A stretch of DNA of 64,000 nucleotides. Origin: Trifolium pratense (taxonomy: Eukaryota; Streptophyta; Magnoliopsida; Fabales; Fabaceae). The notes beneath the pieces are model-generated. The model did not search any database. It saw nothing but the letters and a program-made list of their open reading frames with translations, and was not told the DNA's origin. The position numbers were made by a program, and so were the translations under genes. Positions 36,561-54,266 of the stretch are shown one piece after another (the first letter of the stretch is position 1; each line of letters begins with the position of its first letter). Location of the stretch: NCBI RefSeq assembly GCF_020283565.1, contig NC_060060.1:66015257-66079256 (forward strand). The letters run 5' to 3'.

Positions 36561-38342
36561 ACTGAAGATGATGGGGAGAGAAAGAAGGGGACAATGATAG
36601 GAACCACTATTAATTATAATTTTAATTTTTTGTTTGGTTGTATTTTTAGACGAATTATTTTTAGACGAAGTCACAAGCACCGTTGAAACTTGAAAGTTAG
36701 ACATGAGGGTATCACATGAAGATGTTCAACCTAAAAAAATTATTACTATTTATCGGTTGAATTATGATTTGTGGATCAATATTTTGTGGCAAAATGTACG
36801 TATTTTAAGCTATTTGTTCGGTTCTACTAATAATTTTAAAATTTATTGATATATCTTGAATATTCACTTGAAACCCCCCGTATCCCTCCATCTATCCAAA
36901 GATATTTGTTGGTAGTGCAAATCTTATCAAAAGATATCTTTCTGTAGTACAAATTTTATCGAGAGATATCTTTTGATGGTGTATTATCTAGTGTGAGCAA
37001 TTCTAGGGGTAAGAGCAACGATAAAAAATACATGAAGTTTCGGGTGAAGATATTTGACATAACAATATCACTATATTATTTCTCGGTAAAATTATGATTT
37101 GTGGACCAATATAAATTGGTTTCTTCTACACTATTCTTTAATAATTTAGGAATATTTAGCCAACAATCATTAAGAATAAGCCGCATCCATATGAAGTAAA
37201 AATTTGTTAAAAGTTATTCATGGATACTACATATATAAATCTACTTATCTGACTTTTTCTCGTTAATTATTTATTAAACACTCCAAATTATCCAAGGAGG
37301 GGTATAAGTTTCACCATATATATTTTGTTTACTTTGCTGTAGTATAAGCTTAATTTGTATAGTACAAACTGAAATACACATTGGTTGATAACTTGAGGTT
37401 TAACTACTTCTTACGTATGTAAAACTGTGTAACTTAGCTTATAAGTTATAAACATAAATTATAAATTAATTTTTTGTTAGATTATTTGATAAAAAATATA
37501 TTATAAACAAATGAACTTATAGAATATCACTTATAGTGATATAATGGATAATTCAACCAGTTCAATATTTTTTGTAAATATTGAAATGTCACTCTCTTTT
37601 CTTATAAAAAAAGAAAAGAAATATGTGACTCTTTAATCTAAATTTTAATTTATCTAAAAAAGTGTTTAGTTTTATACTATTAATTAATTAAAAATTAAAG
37701 AATATAGTACTACGTTGAATAGTTTTCCCAATGACAAAATAATTGTGACCTTTTGAGAATAACATTTTAGCCATTTTTTTGGTTTTGGTTTCTCTTTCCA
37801 GAATCAACTATTGGCTGTCGTTTTAGGTCCGAGTTTTATGTCGTTTAAAATAATTATGAAGATGTCTTTATCTATTCTGCAAGCTCTCCATCTGTTCATT
37901 TTTGCTTTACCTCCACCACTAATATTATTTTACATAAATTAAACCAACTCATTTTATTAAGTTCAATAAAAAAATTGTAGTATATGGTCATGAATTTGGA
38001 AATCAGCAGAAGACAACGACACATTTGTAAATTAATCTGCAACATTTTTGCTTTATTTCCCCCTAATATTTTTTTATCATTAACTTTTATTATTGTTTTT
38101 TCTATTCTCAATTTTAATTTTATGTCATTGAATTTATTTTTAATACTACTATAGTACATCCAACGATCATTTTTATAAGAAAAAAATAGTTTTCTAAATT
38201 TATTGAATAATTAAGACACTTTTTTGAATGGCAAATGTATTATAATTAATAGTCGGTCTCTCTGTATAAGACGAACAAAAACCGAAAAAATGAAACTACA
38301 AAACAAAGACACCAGCATATTCGTCTTTCTCGATTGGAAATG
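36561..38342. other. Gene-free stretch with a short degenerate tandem repeat
   Basis: Around 36897-36991 three units of about 32 bases share AAAGATAT...GTAG(T/A)...AAAT(C/T)TTATC and differ in places. No gene is recognised in the rest. Confidence 0.55.
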
Positions 38343-38351
38343 GGCACAAAC

Positions 38352-38755
38352 CTATGTAGCATGAGTACTCATAAAATGGTGAGGTACCCGTACCGTGTAT
38401 GTACCAGTATCGGATACTCCATGGTACTCGTATCGTACGCACTGATTTCATACCCATTTTTATTTGGTTGATTTATAATGATGAATACGGAAAAAACATA
38501 TTGGCTATTGAAAAATCTCTTAAAATATTATAATTTTTTTTATTATATTTCAATTATTTATCATTTTTTATGAAAATAGTTGAGACGTGGACCAAAAAAA
38601 AAAATCTTCAAAGCATGATAATAATAATTCACTTAAAAATAATTTTTTTAATATTTTATATTAACATACCCATATATTAAATTTTCTAAAAATATTGTAC
38701 TATGTATCAGTACTTGTACCGGATACCGGTACCGTACCCGTACCTAGGCAGCATA
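38352..38755. mobile_element. Inverted-repeat MITE rich in GGTACC words
   Basis: GGCACAAAC occurs directly at 38343-38351 and 38756-38764 and is read as an 8-9-bp target duplication. The ends CTATGTAGCATGAGTAC and GTACCTAGGCAGCATA are inverted relatives. Inside both ends are runs of GTACC/GGTAC words (GGTACCCGTACCGTG on the left, ACCGGTACCGTACCCG on the right). The centre is AT-rich and non-coding. hAT-like is likelier, but a 9-bp reading would fit a Mutator type. Confidence 0.7.
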
Positions 38756-38996
38756 GGCACAAACTAAAGGTTTAGTAAATAACGGCTATGGCTGCGCGGT
38801 TTTATGGAGGTGTTCCTCTTAATTGAGTATTTAATCATCGAATTGTATACAAAGGATGCGTGGTCATCATGAAATTGATGACCCCATTTGGTATCATTTC
38901 CTTTAATCCATTCTTTCTACATTTTCCATCATAATACTCATTGGCAAATCTAGAAATATCTTTTACATTTTGTTTTCTAATTCATAATTCATTTTA

Positions 38997-41900
38997 AGGG
39001 TTTTGTTAACCGTACTCTCAAGACACTCATTAAAAAATTTAATTAAAAAAAGGTGAATTCTTCAGTACACTTATTATGTGGATGTGTACCGGTACACTGC
39101 TGATGTGATTAACAAGTGGCAGACATTTAATGCAGATTTTATTTCTTTATTAAATTTTCTATATTAAACACTACTTTTTAATATTTGCAAATATATCCTT
39201 AACATAAATATAACAATCAATTTTGTTCCACAATATAAATCAAATCTTTCAACCAAGATTTTCACGTTTTTTAAAACAATTTTTTTAACAAGATTAAAAT
39301 ATTTTGATATTATTATAATATCCTATCAAATAATATGATATTAGTATTTTAACAACATGTGGTATAATTTTCTTTTCAAAAAAATGTAAGATTTTAACAA
39401 CTTATTATTATTATTATTATTATTATTATTGGATCCAACTATGATTTTAATATATTTCAATATTATTAACTTTCAATTTTTGTTTTAATGTTATTGGTTA
39501 TTAATACATATAATTATTAAAATGCATTTATTTATTTTTTTTGCACAAAAAATTTTATAATTTTTAATGTGTATATATTTTATTGTAATACTATTAATAT
39601 TTAGTGATTCGTAATACTCTATATGGGCATCGGATTCGGATTAGCAGGTATATAATTGTTTTTTGTCTCTGCAAAATTAGTAAATTTAATTTTTCTTCTT
39701 CATAAATGAATATCATGTTTTTATCCCTACAAAATATTTATACATGCAATTTTAGTCATGTTGTTAAGTTGATGTATATTTATGATGATTTTGCAAATTT
39801 ATTATATATAGAGTATTATAAAAAGTTTGTCCAAAAATAAGGAGCTCAAAATTTGATTTTTAGGTAAAATTAAATATTCTTTACTTTTATTTTGATATTT
39901 TGATTTAGAAAATTCATATTTAATTCATCTCATTTTGAAAAATACTAAAGTTTTGTAAATGAACTTTTTGTATTATTTCAATTAGGTAAAGTTGAACCAC
40001 TTACACAAATAAATAAACTCTTATGTATTATTCATAAGCTTGTCAAAGTATTTATGAAAAAATAACTTATGAAGATACAATTTTTGTTAGGTAAAATTTA
40101 TAAATTAATATAAAAGTTTACTTATTTGTTATAAGCTAAAAAATAAAAGCAAAATAAAATTTGGCCCATGAGGTATTCTTAGGTAACGGTTAGTTCAGTT
40201 AGTTGAGATTTGACCATTACTTATTTGTACAAGTTATTTTTTATCTTGTTTTAAAAACAAACAAAAAAAAGAGTTACTTTTTATAAGCTAAAAAGTAAGT
40301 TAATTTAAATAGGCCCTTAAAAGATCGAAATTTTCTAAAGATTAGAAATTTATTAAAAACTAAAAAGTAAAATAAAAATTGGCCCATGAGTGATTAGAAA
40401 CCATGGTCATACATTAACAAAGCATACATTTTACCAACAATAAAAATGATCATCTTGTTAATCAAATCTGTTTGTCGTTATATTATATTAATGTTTTGTT
40501 TTATATTGTTTAAAAAAACAAAAAAACCTAATATTAAAACAGCGTCCTAACTTTATTCCCTCATGTCATTTATGTATGCGCTGTTTTGTTTGAAGCCACT
40601 CACGAGCTAGACTCATCAAGACCCAATTTGGTCTGATATGCTTGAAAGGATTAGGTACGTAGATATACTCCATGTTTATGGTAGTAGTTGCTGGTGTCTT
40701 TGCTTTTTCCTGTGCTCGTGGGGCTCGGCCCCATTGATTGATCATCCCTCGATCCGGCGTTCAATTAGTTCTGGGTTACTTTAACAATATTTGATTTGTC
40801 AGAGGTTGATACAAAGTTCCCACTTTGTCGGTTCTATCTCAATAATTGTATCATTTCATGATTTCAGACTTTTTATTTTGAAAAAGTCATCATCACTTGT
40901 TGCTTGTTGTAGGGAGTAGTGGGTACGTGTGTCGTTCCATGCTGACGGTTGGTTCATCGCCTTAATAGATACTAGGGACTTCTATTTTGTCTTCTAGGAT
41001 TAGATAAGAGTTTATATGCTTCATTTTTCTACGTTTATTTCCTTAGGGTAAGGCTTAGTCCCCACTTATAATTATCTTATTTTTCTTCTTTTTAATAATA
41101 AAATGAGCTATAAGTGGAAGACAGAAAATAATAGGGGTTCCAACATTGTTGGGATATCAATTCCTACCTTGATATATAGAAGCTTTTAATTTATAAAATA
41201 AAAAAAAAAAGAAAAAAAAAGAAGTTCTTAGTGATTATAAAGATAAAAAAACACACAAGACAAATATTTATCACTGATACATAAAAAAATTGAATAAATA
41301 TTTATCATTAATAATTATAATTTATTAACAAAATCAAACACGAGACATATAATTATCAAAAATCAATAAGTTAAATTTATTAACATATTAAAATCATAGT
41401 AAACATCAAAAAGTTCATATGAATGCACGAGTTTTTAAACAAGTTAAAATATTAAAATCATATTTTTTTATAGAATATTAAAACCTTAGTTAGATCCAAT
41501 AATAATAATACTTGACAAAAAAAAAATATACGTTATTTTTTTTTAAGAAAATACCATATGTTTTTAAAATACTAAAATCATATTATAATATTATTATAAT
41601 ATTATATTATTTGAATCTTGTTAAAAAATAGTTGAAAAATCTAGGTCGAAAGATTTGATGCATACTTTGATTTATTGTGGAAGATGATTGATGATTATAT
41701 TTATGTGAAGGATACATTTGTAAATATTAAAAAGTAGTGTTTAATATAGAAATTTTGTGTAAAAAAAAATATATATAGAAAACCTAATAAAGAAATAAAA
41801 TCTGCAATAAATGATTGTCATTTGTTAACCACCTCAGCGATGTACCGGTACACATCCACATAATATGTGTACCGAAGTGTGTTCACCTTAAAAAAATTAT

Positions 41901-42205
41901 TTGTTTAAAAAGTTAAACATATGCATAGACTTTATAACTTTCCATAAAAACTTAGTATTATTTAAAATCATTAAAGAATGTCTCGAAGACACTCGTTGGT
42001 ATTTTTTTATTGTCTTGTTAATGAGTATCTCGAGGCACTTTAAGTAGTATTTTATTTAAAGAAATTTTTTATTTAAAAAGTGAAACATTTCAATATTTAA
42101 TGTGTTGACTTTACACATTTTCAATTTTATTTTATTTTTTTTACAAAAATGTACAGTTTAAGATGTTTAAAGAATGTCTGAGGTACTCGTTAGCATTTTT
42201 TGGTT
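38997..42205. mobile_element. Possible MITE split by the 2.8-kb Mutator-like element
   Basis: GTTAACCGTACTCTCAAGACACTC (39005-39028) and, inverted, GAATGTCTGAGGTACTCGTTAGC (42172-42194) are similar and lie outside the Mutator-like element on its two sides. A related word, GAATGTCTCGAAGACACTCG, is at 41976-41995. This suggests the larger element inserted into an older MITE, but the outer borders and duplication are unclear. Confidence 0.4.
39052..41887. mobile_element. 2.8-kb Mutator-like element with long TIRs
   Basis: An exact 9-bp duplication TTAAAAAAA flanks it (39043-39051 and 41888-41896). The terminal inverted repeats start GGTGAA and run for roughly 230-300 bp. Both contain TTATGTGGATGTGTACCGGTACA, GCAGATTTTATTTCTTTATTA, ATTAAACACTACTTTTTAATATTT and CAAATCTTTC, with small gaps. 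The interior has no transposase. A less AT-rich block at about 40550-41060 could be a captured sequence, but I cannot identify a gene in it. A (ATT)n run is at about 39404-39430. Confidence 0.88.
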
Positions 42206-42600
42206 CTAGACTAGGCTTAAGCTCAATAACTGAGGAGCCCATCCTTCTATGCTTTGAACTGGCCCAATTGGACAAAGGTTCAAGGTCATCTCCTTCTGCC
42301 CAACGGTCACAGAAGTCGGCCTTTCTTAACGGTCGACATCAAAATGACCGACATTTATTGGCAATCATATTTTTTTCAACCGTTATTCTGACAACTATTA
42401 ACGACGAGGCACCGTATCCGTTCTCTCATTAATGATCTTGGATCCATGATGATGACTTTATATACCTTCTCACGTAGAAATATCAGGTAGTTTATTCTTA
42501 CCCTCTAAAACCTTCACTTCATGTAAACACTGACTAACTTGAGCGTCAATACCCCTTCGGCTAAGTCGATTCTGATCGGATAAGATAAGATCACTTTCGA
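42200..42600 (+). mobile_element. Decayed LTR-like relic 1
   Basis: Shares an ordered set of words with the next two relics: AACGGTC/CCGACATTTA, AACCGTTATT, TGACAACTATTAACG, CTCATTAATG, a TTTATATACCTTCTC TATA-box region and CTGACTAACTTGAGCGTCAA. The last two look like a promoter and an R-U5-type region of an LTR. No coding region and no target duplication found. Superfamily not assigned. Confidence 0.55.
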
Positions 42601-43254
42601 AATTTTTTTTGTTTCTTTAATAAGTGCCTCTCTAATAAGAATGTAGAATTAGACTTATCACATGTACAATATGACATTATAACCGTCTGATATTAAGTTG
42701 ATGATTAAAATTGTTTTATTTATTATTGTAAAACAAAATCTAAAAAAATATTGTGCATTTAATTTTCTAAAATTAAAATATTAATTTTTCAATACAAAAT
42801 TTCATTTTTGAGTTTTTTAACTCCCTTATATCTAACTCTTTTCTACCTTTGAAATTATCTCTTGCTCTATTCTACCTAAAGGGTACCCGTACATGGTGGT
42901 ATTCATGTTTTTTGTGATGAACATGTGCATTCATTTTACTAGAGATTTTAACCCAATTTTTCTTTCCAACCGGAAATCTTCACCTGACATAGTAAAAACT
43001 GGGAACAAAAGGACAATAATGAACAGCTAAAAGGCCATGCGATTTTTCTCTTTTCATTTTCACCTCCTGCCACCAAAAAAGTGCCTCTGCACTTAGATTT
43101 TTGTGGATTTTTTTGGGTACATAGATGAAATTGTAAAGCTATTATAAATTCACACATAAAGTGAGAGAGTCGAAGTTCGAATCATAGTTAAATTATTTTA
43201 TTTTCATTAAAATTGTTTTACAAGTTATTTTAAATGGTCATTACAGACGACTCT

Positions 43255-43690
43255 TGTTGATGCATGTTCTGGGTTAGACCAAAGTCCAATTTAGCATCGA
43301 GCACGACCCAATAGCGCGTTGGTCCAAAGCCACCACGTGTTCTTGTTCAATGGCCACATAATCCTGCACTTTTGTAACGAACGACTTCAAAATAATTGAC
43401 ATTTAATGTCAATGCTTTTAAGCCGTTATTTCTGACAACTATCAACGCCGCGAGATCCGTCCTCACATTGATGGTATTGACTCTGCACTCGGGATTATAT
43501 ATACACTTCTCATACAGAAAGGACAAGTATCTTATAATCTCATTTCTTACTCTCTAACCCCTCCCTTTACGCAAACACTAACTTGAGCGTCAGAGTGTCT
43601 TGTAGGTGCACCTCCTCCTCTCACATTCACCGTGCGAAAAGACGTCCACTGTTCATAACCCTCCTAATCAGGTAAGATTAGTGCCCATAT
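43255..43690 (+). mobile_element. Decayed LTR-like relic 2
   Basis: Best preserved of the three: GGTCCAAAGCCACCACGTG, ATTGACATTTAATGTCAATG, GCCGTTATTTCTGACAACTA, a TATATATACACTTCTCATAC promoter-like word, ACTAACTTGAGCGTCAGAG and then TGTAGGTGCACCTCC. The order matches relic 1, consistent with the same solo-LTR or TRIM-like family. Confidence 0.6.
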
Positions 43691-43750
43691 TGCAAAAATG
43701 TTGAGTGACTTTAGCCGCCAAAATAGTTCCAGATTGGAGGAATTTGAAGA

Positions 43751-43830
43751 CAAGTGGATACTCCCTCTATTCTAAAATGAGTGACATAGTTTGATTATAT
43801 ATACTATTCATATATATTTTTTTTAACCGT
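43751..43830 (+). mobile_element. Stowaway-like MITE end, fragment
   Basis: TACTCCCTCTATTCTAAAAT is a typical Stowaway terminus beside TA. No matching right end is found nearby, so this is one end of a broken copy. Confidence 0.5.
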
Positions 43831-44129
43831 ATTCTTAAGCATGGGTGCCACATCGCATGGCCGTGATAAGGTCACCACCGCATCCATCCATCAAAGAAGT
43901 GACAAATAATAACACAAAGGAAACATGTGCACTAGAGAGAAATTGACATGCCACTCAACAATTGCCAACCCACTTAGCGGAACTACCCACTAAACTTCTA
44001 GTCTATTGCTTCTTCTTTTGTGTGACGAAATTTTAGTCTAATATTGTTGTACTACATTAAATGTTTTGATCTTACATCTTTCATTGTTTTGATCTTACAT
44101 CTTTCCTTATTGTAGTGGACTATTGCTTA

Positions 44130-44410
44130 AATTTTTTTATTGTACTGGACTAATCCAACTCGGCTTCGTGCTTGGTCCAATTTAACGTAGTGCTTGAACC
44201 AAATACACATTGGTCAAAGACCATGTGTCACGTTCAACAGACTGAGATCGGAATTGGTTAGTATTTAATGTCAATCATGACATTGAGGCCGTTATTTCAA
44301 GTTTCAACAATCATTAACGTCAAGGTCATCACATTCGCCCTCACATTAATGGTTGTTTCTCCGCACCTGGGCCTATAACAATGACAAAATTAAAGGCCGA
44401 TCAATATTGT
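44130..44410 (+). mobile_element. Decayed LTR-like relic 3 (truncated)
   Basis: Keeps the 5' portion only: GTGCTTGGTCCAATTTAACG, CATGTGTCACGTTCAA, TATTTAATGTCAATCATGAC, GGCCGTTATTTCAAGTTTC, CCCTCACATTAATGG. The promoter-like and downstream words of relics 1 and 2 are missing. Confidence 0.5.
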
Positions 44411-46638
44411 AATCACCTTAACTTGTTATGCATGTACATGCAGTATAAAATATAGTAAATCATTAATTGTTTGTCAACAGTAGATATTATTTACTTTACT
44501 CTTTAAAAAAATTTGGTTGATAGACGAAATGACAAATCCATTGAAAATTCACACACACACAAAGTAAAGTAATCGAGGTTCGAATTCTGGTCATGACATC
44601 CGACGCTTTACTCTTTAATTGCTTGTCTTAATTGCTTTGTCTTGCCAAAACCAAATTGAAAAGAAAAATCATTACTATAAAAAGCTTAATTTTTCATCAC
44701 CAGTTTGATGTATCCTGAGTTGTTTCAAAATTGACAAGCAAATTTATACAACAATAGTATAGTGCATACATTCATTCGTGACTCGACTTGCGAGTTAAGA
44801 TGGTTCCGTTAGTATTGTTCCACGTCCACCAATATTATTGTCTTATATGCCAAATAATCTCCCATAAACAACAAGATCTCCAAATTTATATGTCGTGTCC
44901 TTGTCTCCAATTATTATCTGCCACTTTTGTTCCTCATGTTTTTTTTCTTCTTCTATAGTTAGGTGTGTAAATAACACGTTGATAATAGTAAAATATTCAT
45001 TTTTTTATATTTATTGAATAAATGATGTACATTACCTATATTACATACCAAATACATTAATTATTTAATAAATTTTTGCTTATATAGAGTTATAGTATTT
45101 GAGAAACCAGAATTAAGATAATTAATATAGATTTTTTTATGCAAAGATAATAAATATAGTTAGGTGTGTGTATGTATAATATAAGTTAGGAGTTCAAAGA
45201 ATCTAATCTATATTTCTTAATAGGATTGATGATTAGTGTATTCTCCAAATAATAATAATAAAAATTGATTAATTATGACTTTAATATATTAATTAGGTGA
45301 GAAATTTTGTGATGAAATAAAATAATTTCAATGATAATAATAAAAATTGATTAATTATGACTTTAATATATTAATTAGGTGAGAAATTTTGTGATGAAAT
45401 AAAATAATTTCAATGAGAAAGAATAGTTAGTTTTGAGAAAGTATAGAGACAAAATTATCAAAAGTAAAGGATTGAGTTGTAGACAATCTTTAGTTCTCTA
45501 CCCACAATAATAGTCTCATTGTCAACGAGCTGATGTCACACATGAAGAATATATTTAGCTAAAAAAAATATTGCTAAAAGAAGTTAATCAAGTTTTTTTT
45601 TTTGCTAAAATAATAGTCTTATAGTTTTCTTTACAAACTATATTTCCTTATACTTGGATTTTGATTTATTTATCTCATTATAACTTTAATATGTACATTG
45701 ACTAGTTTACTTAATAATTTGAACAATACCATTAATTAAAAGCAAATAAAAAATAGGTTTAAATAAATTTTCCAATCTAAAAAATAAACAAATTTTAGTA
45801 TAAAAAAAAAGCAATATTTTGATACTCGTTAAATTTTCCGTTTTGATTTTTGTTACCAAGGTTATTTCAACTGTTAATTGACCTTCCATTTTGATTTTAG
45901 TTACTAAGGTTATCTCAACCGTTAATTGACCAACAGAACTCCACATGGCAGCACCACATGAAACAGCTGATATCCACCGTGTATTAACACATCAGTTCCT
46001 TTTATGAACAAAAATGAAAAAACCCCAAATTTAATCTTTTTTCTCCTCGAGCCAACTCACCACCACCGTGTTACCAATATTCACCACAGCCGTAAATCAC
46101 TTCCTTGAATCTCCTCCTTCTTCGACCCTTTCATTTCACAATAAGGAGGGAGACACTTCGAGCCTGCTACTTGTGTTGCCCTTATACCGGCAGAATCACC
46201 ACTTTAGGTGCCAATAGATTCTAATGCGAGCAATACTAGCGACACACTATTTAACAAACTCAATTGGAAATGTAATGAGAACTTGTTAAAAAAAAATTAT
46301 CTTGTTCTAATTAAACTCAAGACTATGCATTTTCTTGAAGACTACAAAAGAGCAAGGAACCATAAATCTCACCAGTTGCAACAAACAGAAGTGTATAAGC
46401 TAAACTGAAATGGAATTGAACTTAACACCGTTTCCATTTTCAAGACTACAAAAGAATAAGGAACTCACAAATCTGACTAGTTACTGCAAGCACACAACAT
46501 AATAAAATCGTCGAGACCTGGATTTTGCCAAAAACGGGTTTCAATGTAACTCGAGGGCAGAATCTCCTAAATCCAGTTCCATCATATTTGAAAATTCTTG
46601 GGCCAAAAGCAAGATATCTCAAACAAGACATCAGCAAC
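44411..46638. other. Gene-free stretch with repeats
   Basis: Contains a SINE 3' fragment near 44690-44720 (TCATCACCAGTTTGATGTATC), a perfect 82-bp tandem duplication at 45252-45415, and two imperfect ~48-bp units around 45840-45930 (GTTACCAAGGTTATTTCAAC and GTTACTAAGGTTATCTCAAC). The stretch just before 46639 is probably 3' UTR of the CK2 alpha gene. No gene recognised. Confidence 0.55.
45252..45415. repeat. Perfect 82-bp tandem duplication
   Basis: Units 45252-45333 and 45334-45415 appear identical, from ATAATAATAAAAATTGATTA to AATTTCAATG. The absence of visible differences in non-coding DNA points to a recent duplication, or to an assembly artefact. Confidence 0.9.
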
Positions 46639-52413
<5,775 letters not shown>

Positions 52414-52619
52414 CAAATCGCAAAAAATGCCAAATAGGTTTCACCGATTTGTTCTTCCAGACACAAACCTTTTATTTCAGTCAATTTATTTTTCCCGTCT
52501 TCAAAATGGTGTAAATGTCATGTCAATGCCAAAAAAAAAAATGGTGTGATTGTCAATGCCAAAAAAATACTAAGACTTACCGAGTTAAAAAAAAATTAAA
52601 AATTTAAAAATAAGGCTTA

Positions 52620-52999
52620 GGGTGCGTTTGTTACATATTAAAAAAATAGTGATTTTGATGTAAAATAGTTTAGAAATTTTTAGAAAAATTGAATTTACTT
52701 TATGTTTATTTATTATAATAAAAATCACTTTTTTTAAATAAAATAATTTTTAGTTTGTTTGGATACAACTTATAAAAGTAATTTTTTTAATTACAACATC
52801 ACTTTTCTCTCTCCTCTAAAAAAAATCTATTATTTTATAAGCTATTTAAAGTAGTTTCTCATTTTTAGCTGTTTTCTGATTATTTTTAGCTTCTGATTAT
52901 TTTAAAAATCTGTAACAAACGGACACAAAACAATTAAAAGTGATTATTTTTATAAAAAAAGTGATTTTTTTTTAAAAATAAGCTATAACAAACGAACTC
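52620..52999. mobile_element. PIF/Harbinger-like MITE, 380 bp
   Basis: GGGTGCGTTTGTTACATA at the left and TATAACAAACGAACTC at the right are inverted ends. TTA lies outside both (52617-52619 and 53000-53002), the usual PIF/Harbinger duplication. The body has AGTGATTTT and AAAATCACT pairs. It lies about 200 bp upstream of the CK2 alpha start codon, in its promoter region. Confidence 0.65.
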
Positions 53000-53002
53000 T
53001 TA

Positions 53003-53326
53003 ACTAGTCTCATTATAGGTTTGATTTTGGTATCTTATGTTACAGTAAAAAGTATCAATTCGATCCTTATGTTTCAACCGTTTGTATTAGTTAGTCATTT
53101 TCGTTAGTTTTGTCAAATGTGACATTCAGTTTGCATGCGTGGGCAAACAAACACGTGGACACTTGGACATGTGTATAGTTCAAACGGTATTAGTGAAAAA
53201 AATTGACGAAAATGATTAACTAATGCAAATAATGGAAATGTAAGGGACCAAATTGATATTTTTTAAACGTAAAAGACGAAATTGAAACCTAAAATAAACG
53301 TAAGATACTAAATGTGTAGTTAAACA
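53003..53326. mobile_element. Palindromic MITE, older copy
   Basis: The left arm (GTATCAATTCGATCCTTATG, TTTTCGTTAGTTTTGTCA) is the diverged inverted copy of the right arm (TAAGGGACCAAATTGATA, AAAATTGACGAAAATGATTA). The family match is the fresher copy at 61323-61660. The loop contains ACACGTGGACAC, a G-box-like word. Confidence 0.75.
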
Positions 53327-53528
53327 AAAAATAAATATACAGTTAAACAATAGACCCGTTTGGATTGTATATTTATTTTTTGGAATAAATTGTATTATTT
53401 TTTAGCTTATTAAAGAATGTCAATGATAACTTATTTTTTAGGTTTCCTCCATTTGTTATTCATCCATATGTTTTTCATTCAAAGAGAAAGGTAAACACGA
53501 GTGAAGATTAGTGTGACCTATTAAAAAT
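53327..53528. other. No feature seen
   Basis: Short AT-rich spacer between a MITE and the RNase H pseudogene. Confidence 0.5.
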
Positions 53529-53945
53529 TCAAACCCACCAACGAAAACCTGTGACTTGATGTATGTGGTTGACAAGCTTATCCACACAATTGTTACCTTC
53601 TCGATAAGTATGAGAAAAAGAATCGCTACAAGTTTTTAGAGAAACAATTACTCCATCAATTATGAAGGTCCGAATGCACCATGAAGTGATCTTTAGTGAC
53701 TTGAATTGCGATCGTGGAATCACTTTCCACCCAAAGTTTAATCCAGCCATGTTCAAAAGCCTTCTCAATTACTAAAGTAATAACCATGAGTTCCGTATGT
53801 AAAATTAAGGAGGAAGATAATTTCATGATATAAGCTCCCCAAATACATGCCCGAGCTATCACAAAATATAGCGTCATAAGCCGACATCAAACTAATCACT
53901 GAACCGCCGCTGTTTACTTTGATCCAACCATAGCTTGGTGGCCGT
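53529..53945 (-). pseudogene. RNase H-like (RVT_3) remnant, frameshifted
   Basis: On the minus strand the upstream frame reads HTELMVITLVIEKAFEHGWI and LWVESDSTIAIQ. A second frame further on gives HTYREGNNCVDKLVNHIHQV. Together these are the E, D and H/N-D motifs of the RNase H-like domain of plant LINE-type proteins, broken by at least one frameshift and a stop. The start near 53945 reads YGWIKVNSGGS. Not functional. Confidence 0.75.
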
Positions 53946-54019
53946 CAAAATACACGAATAATACGAGGAGTTGTTTACTTTGATCATTAACTATTGCTAC
54001 GGATACACTATTTAATATT

Positions 54020-54196
54020 GGGTTATGTTAATGTGTGCCCTAAGGGCACATGATAAGATATCATAATATAGAAATACTGCATTTAATAATGTAAGAAATT
54101 TAATGCATAAAAGTAAAAATGCACAAATTCCCAGAAATAATTTATATATTTGTTTCCTTAACATGTGCCCTTAAGGGCACAAGTTAACATTCTCCC
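54020..54196. mobile_element. Hairpin-ended MITE, copy 4
   Basis: GGGTTATGTTAATGTGTGCCC begins and GTTAACATTCTCCC ends it. The right end includes the palindrome TTAACATGTGCCCTTAAGGG then CACAAGTTAA. Flanks are TTAATATTG (54012-54020) and TTAATATTT (54197-54205), 8 of 9 matching. The exact left border may be off by one base. Confidence 0.82.
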
Positions 54197-54266
54197 TTAA
54201 TATTTCCTAAATAAAAATTAATTTGAGATATTAAATGAGTTATAGACCTAATTGAAAATCAGTTTA

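Noticed and set aside
45707..45946. 79-codon frame with a duplicated GQLTVEITLVTKIK segment
   Set aside because: Produced by two imperfect non-coding tandem units; no start context or homologue recognised.
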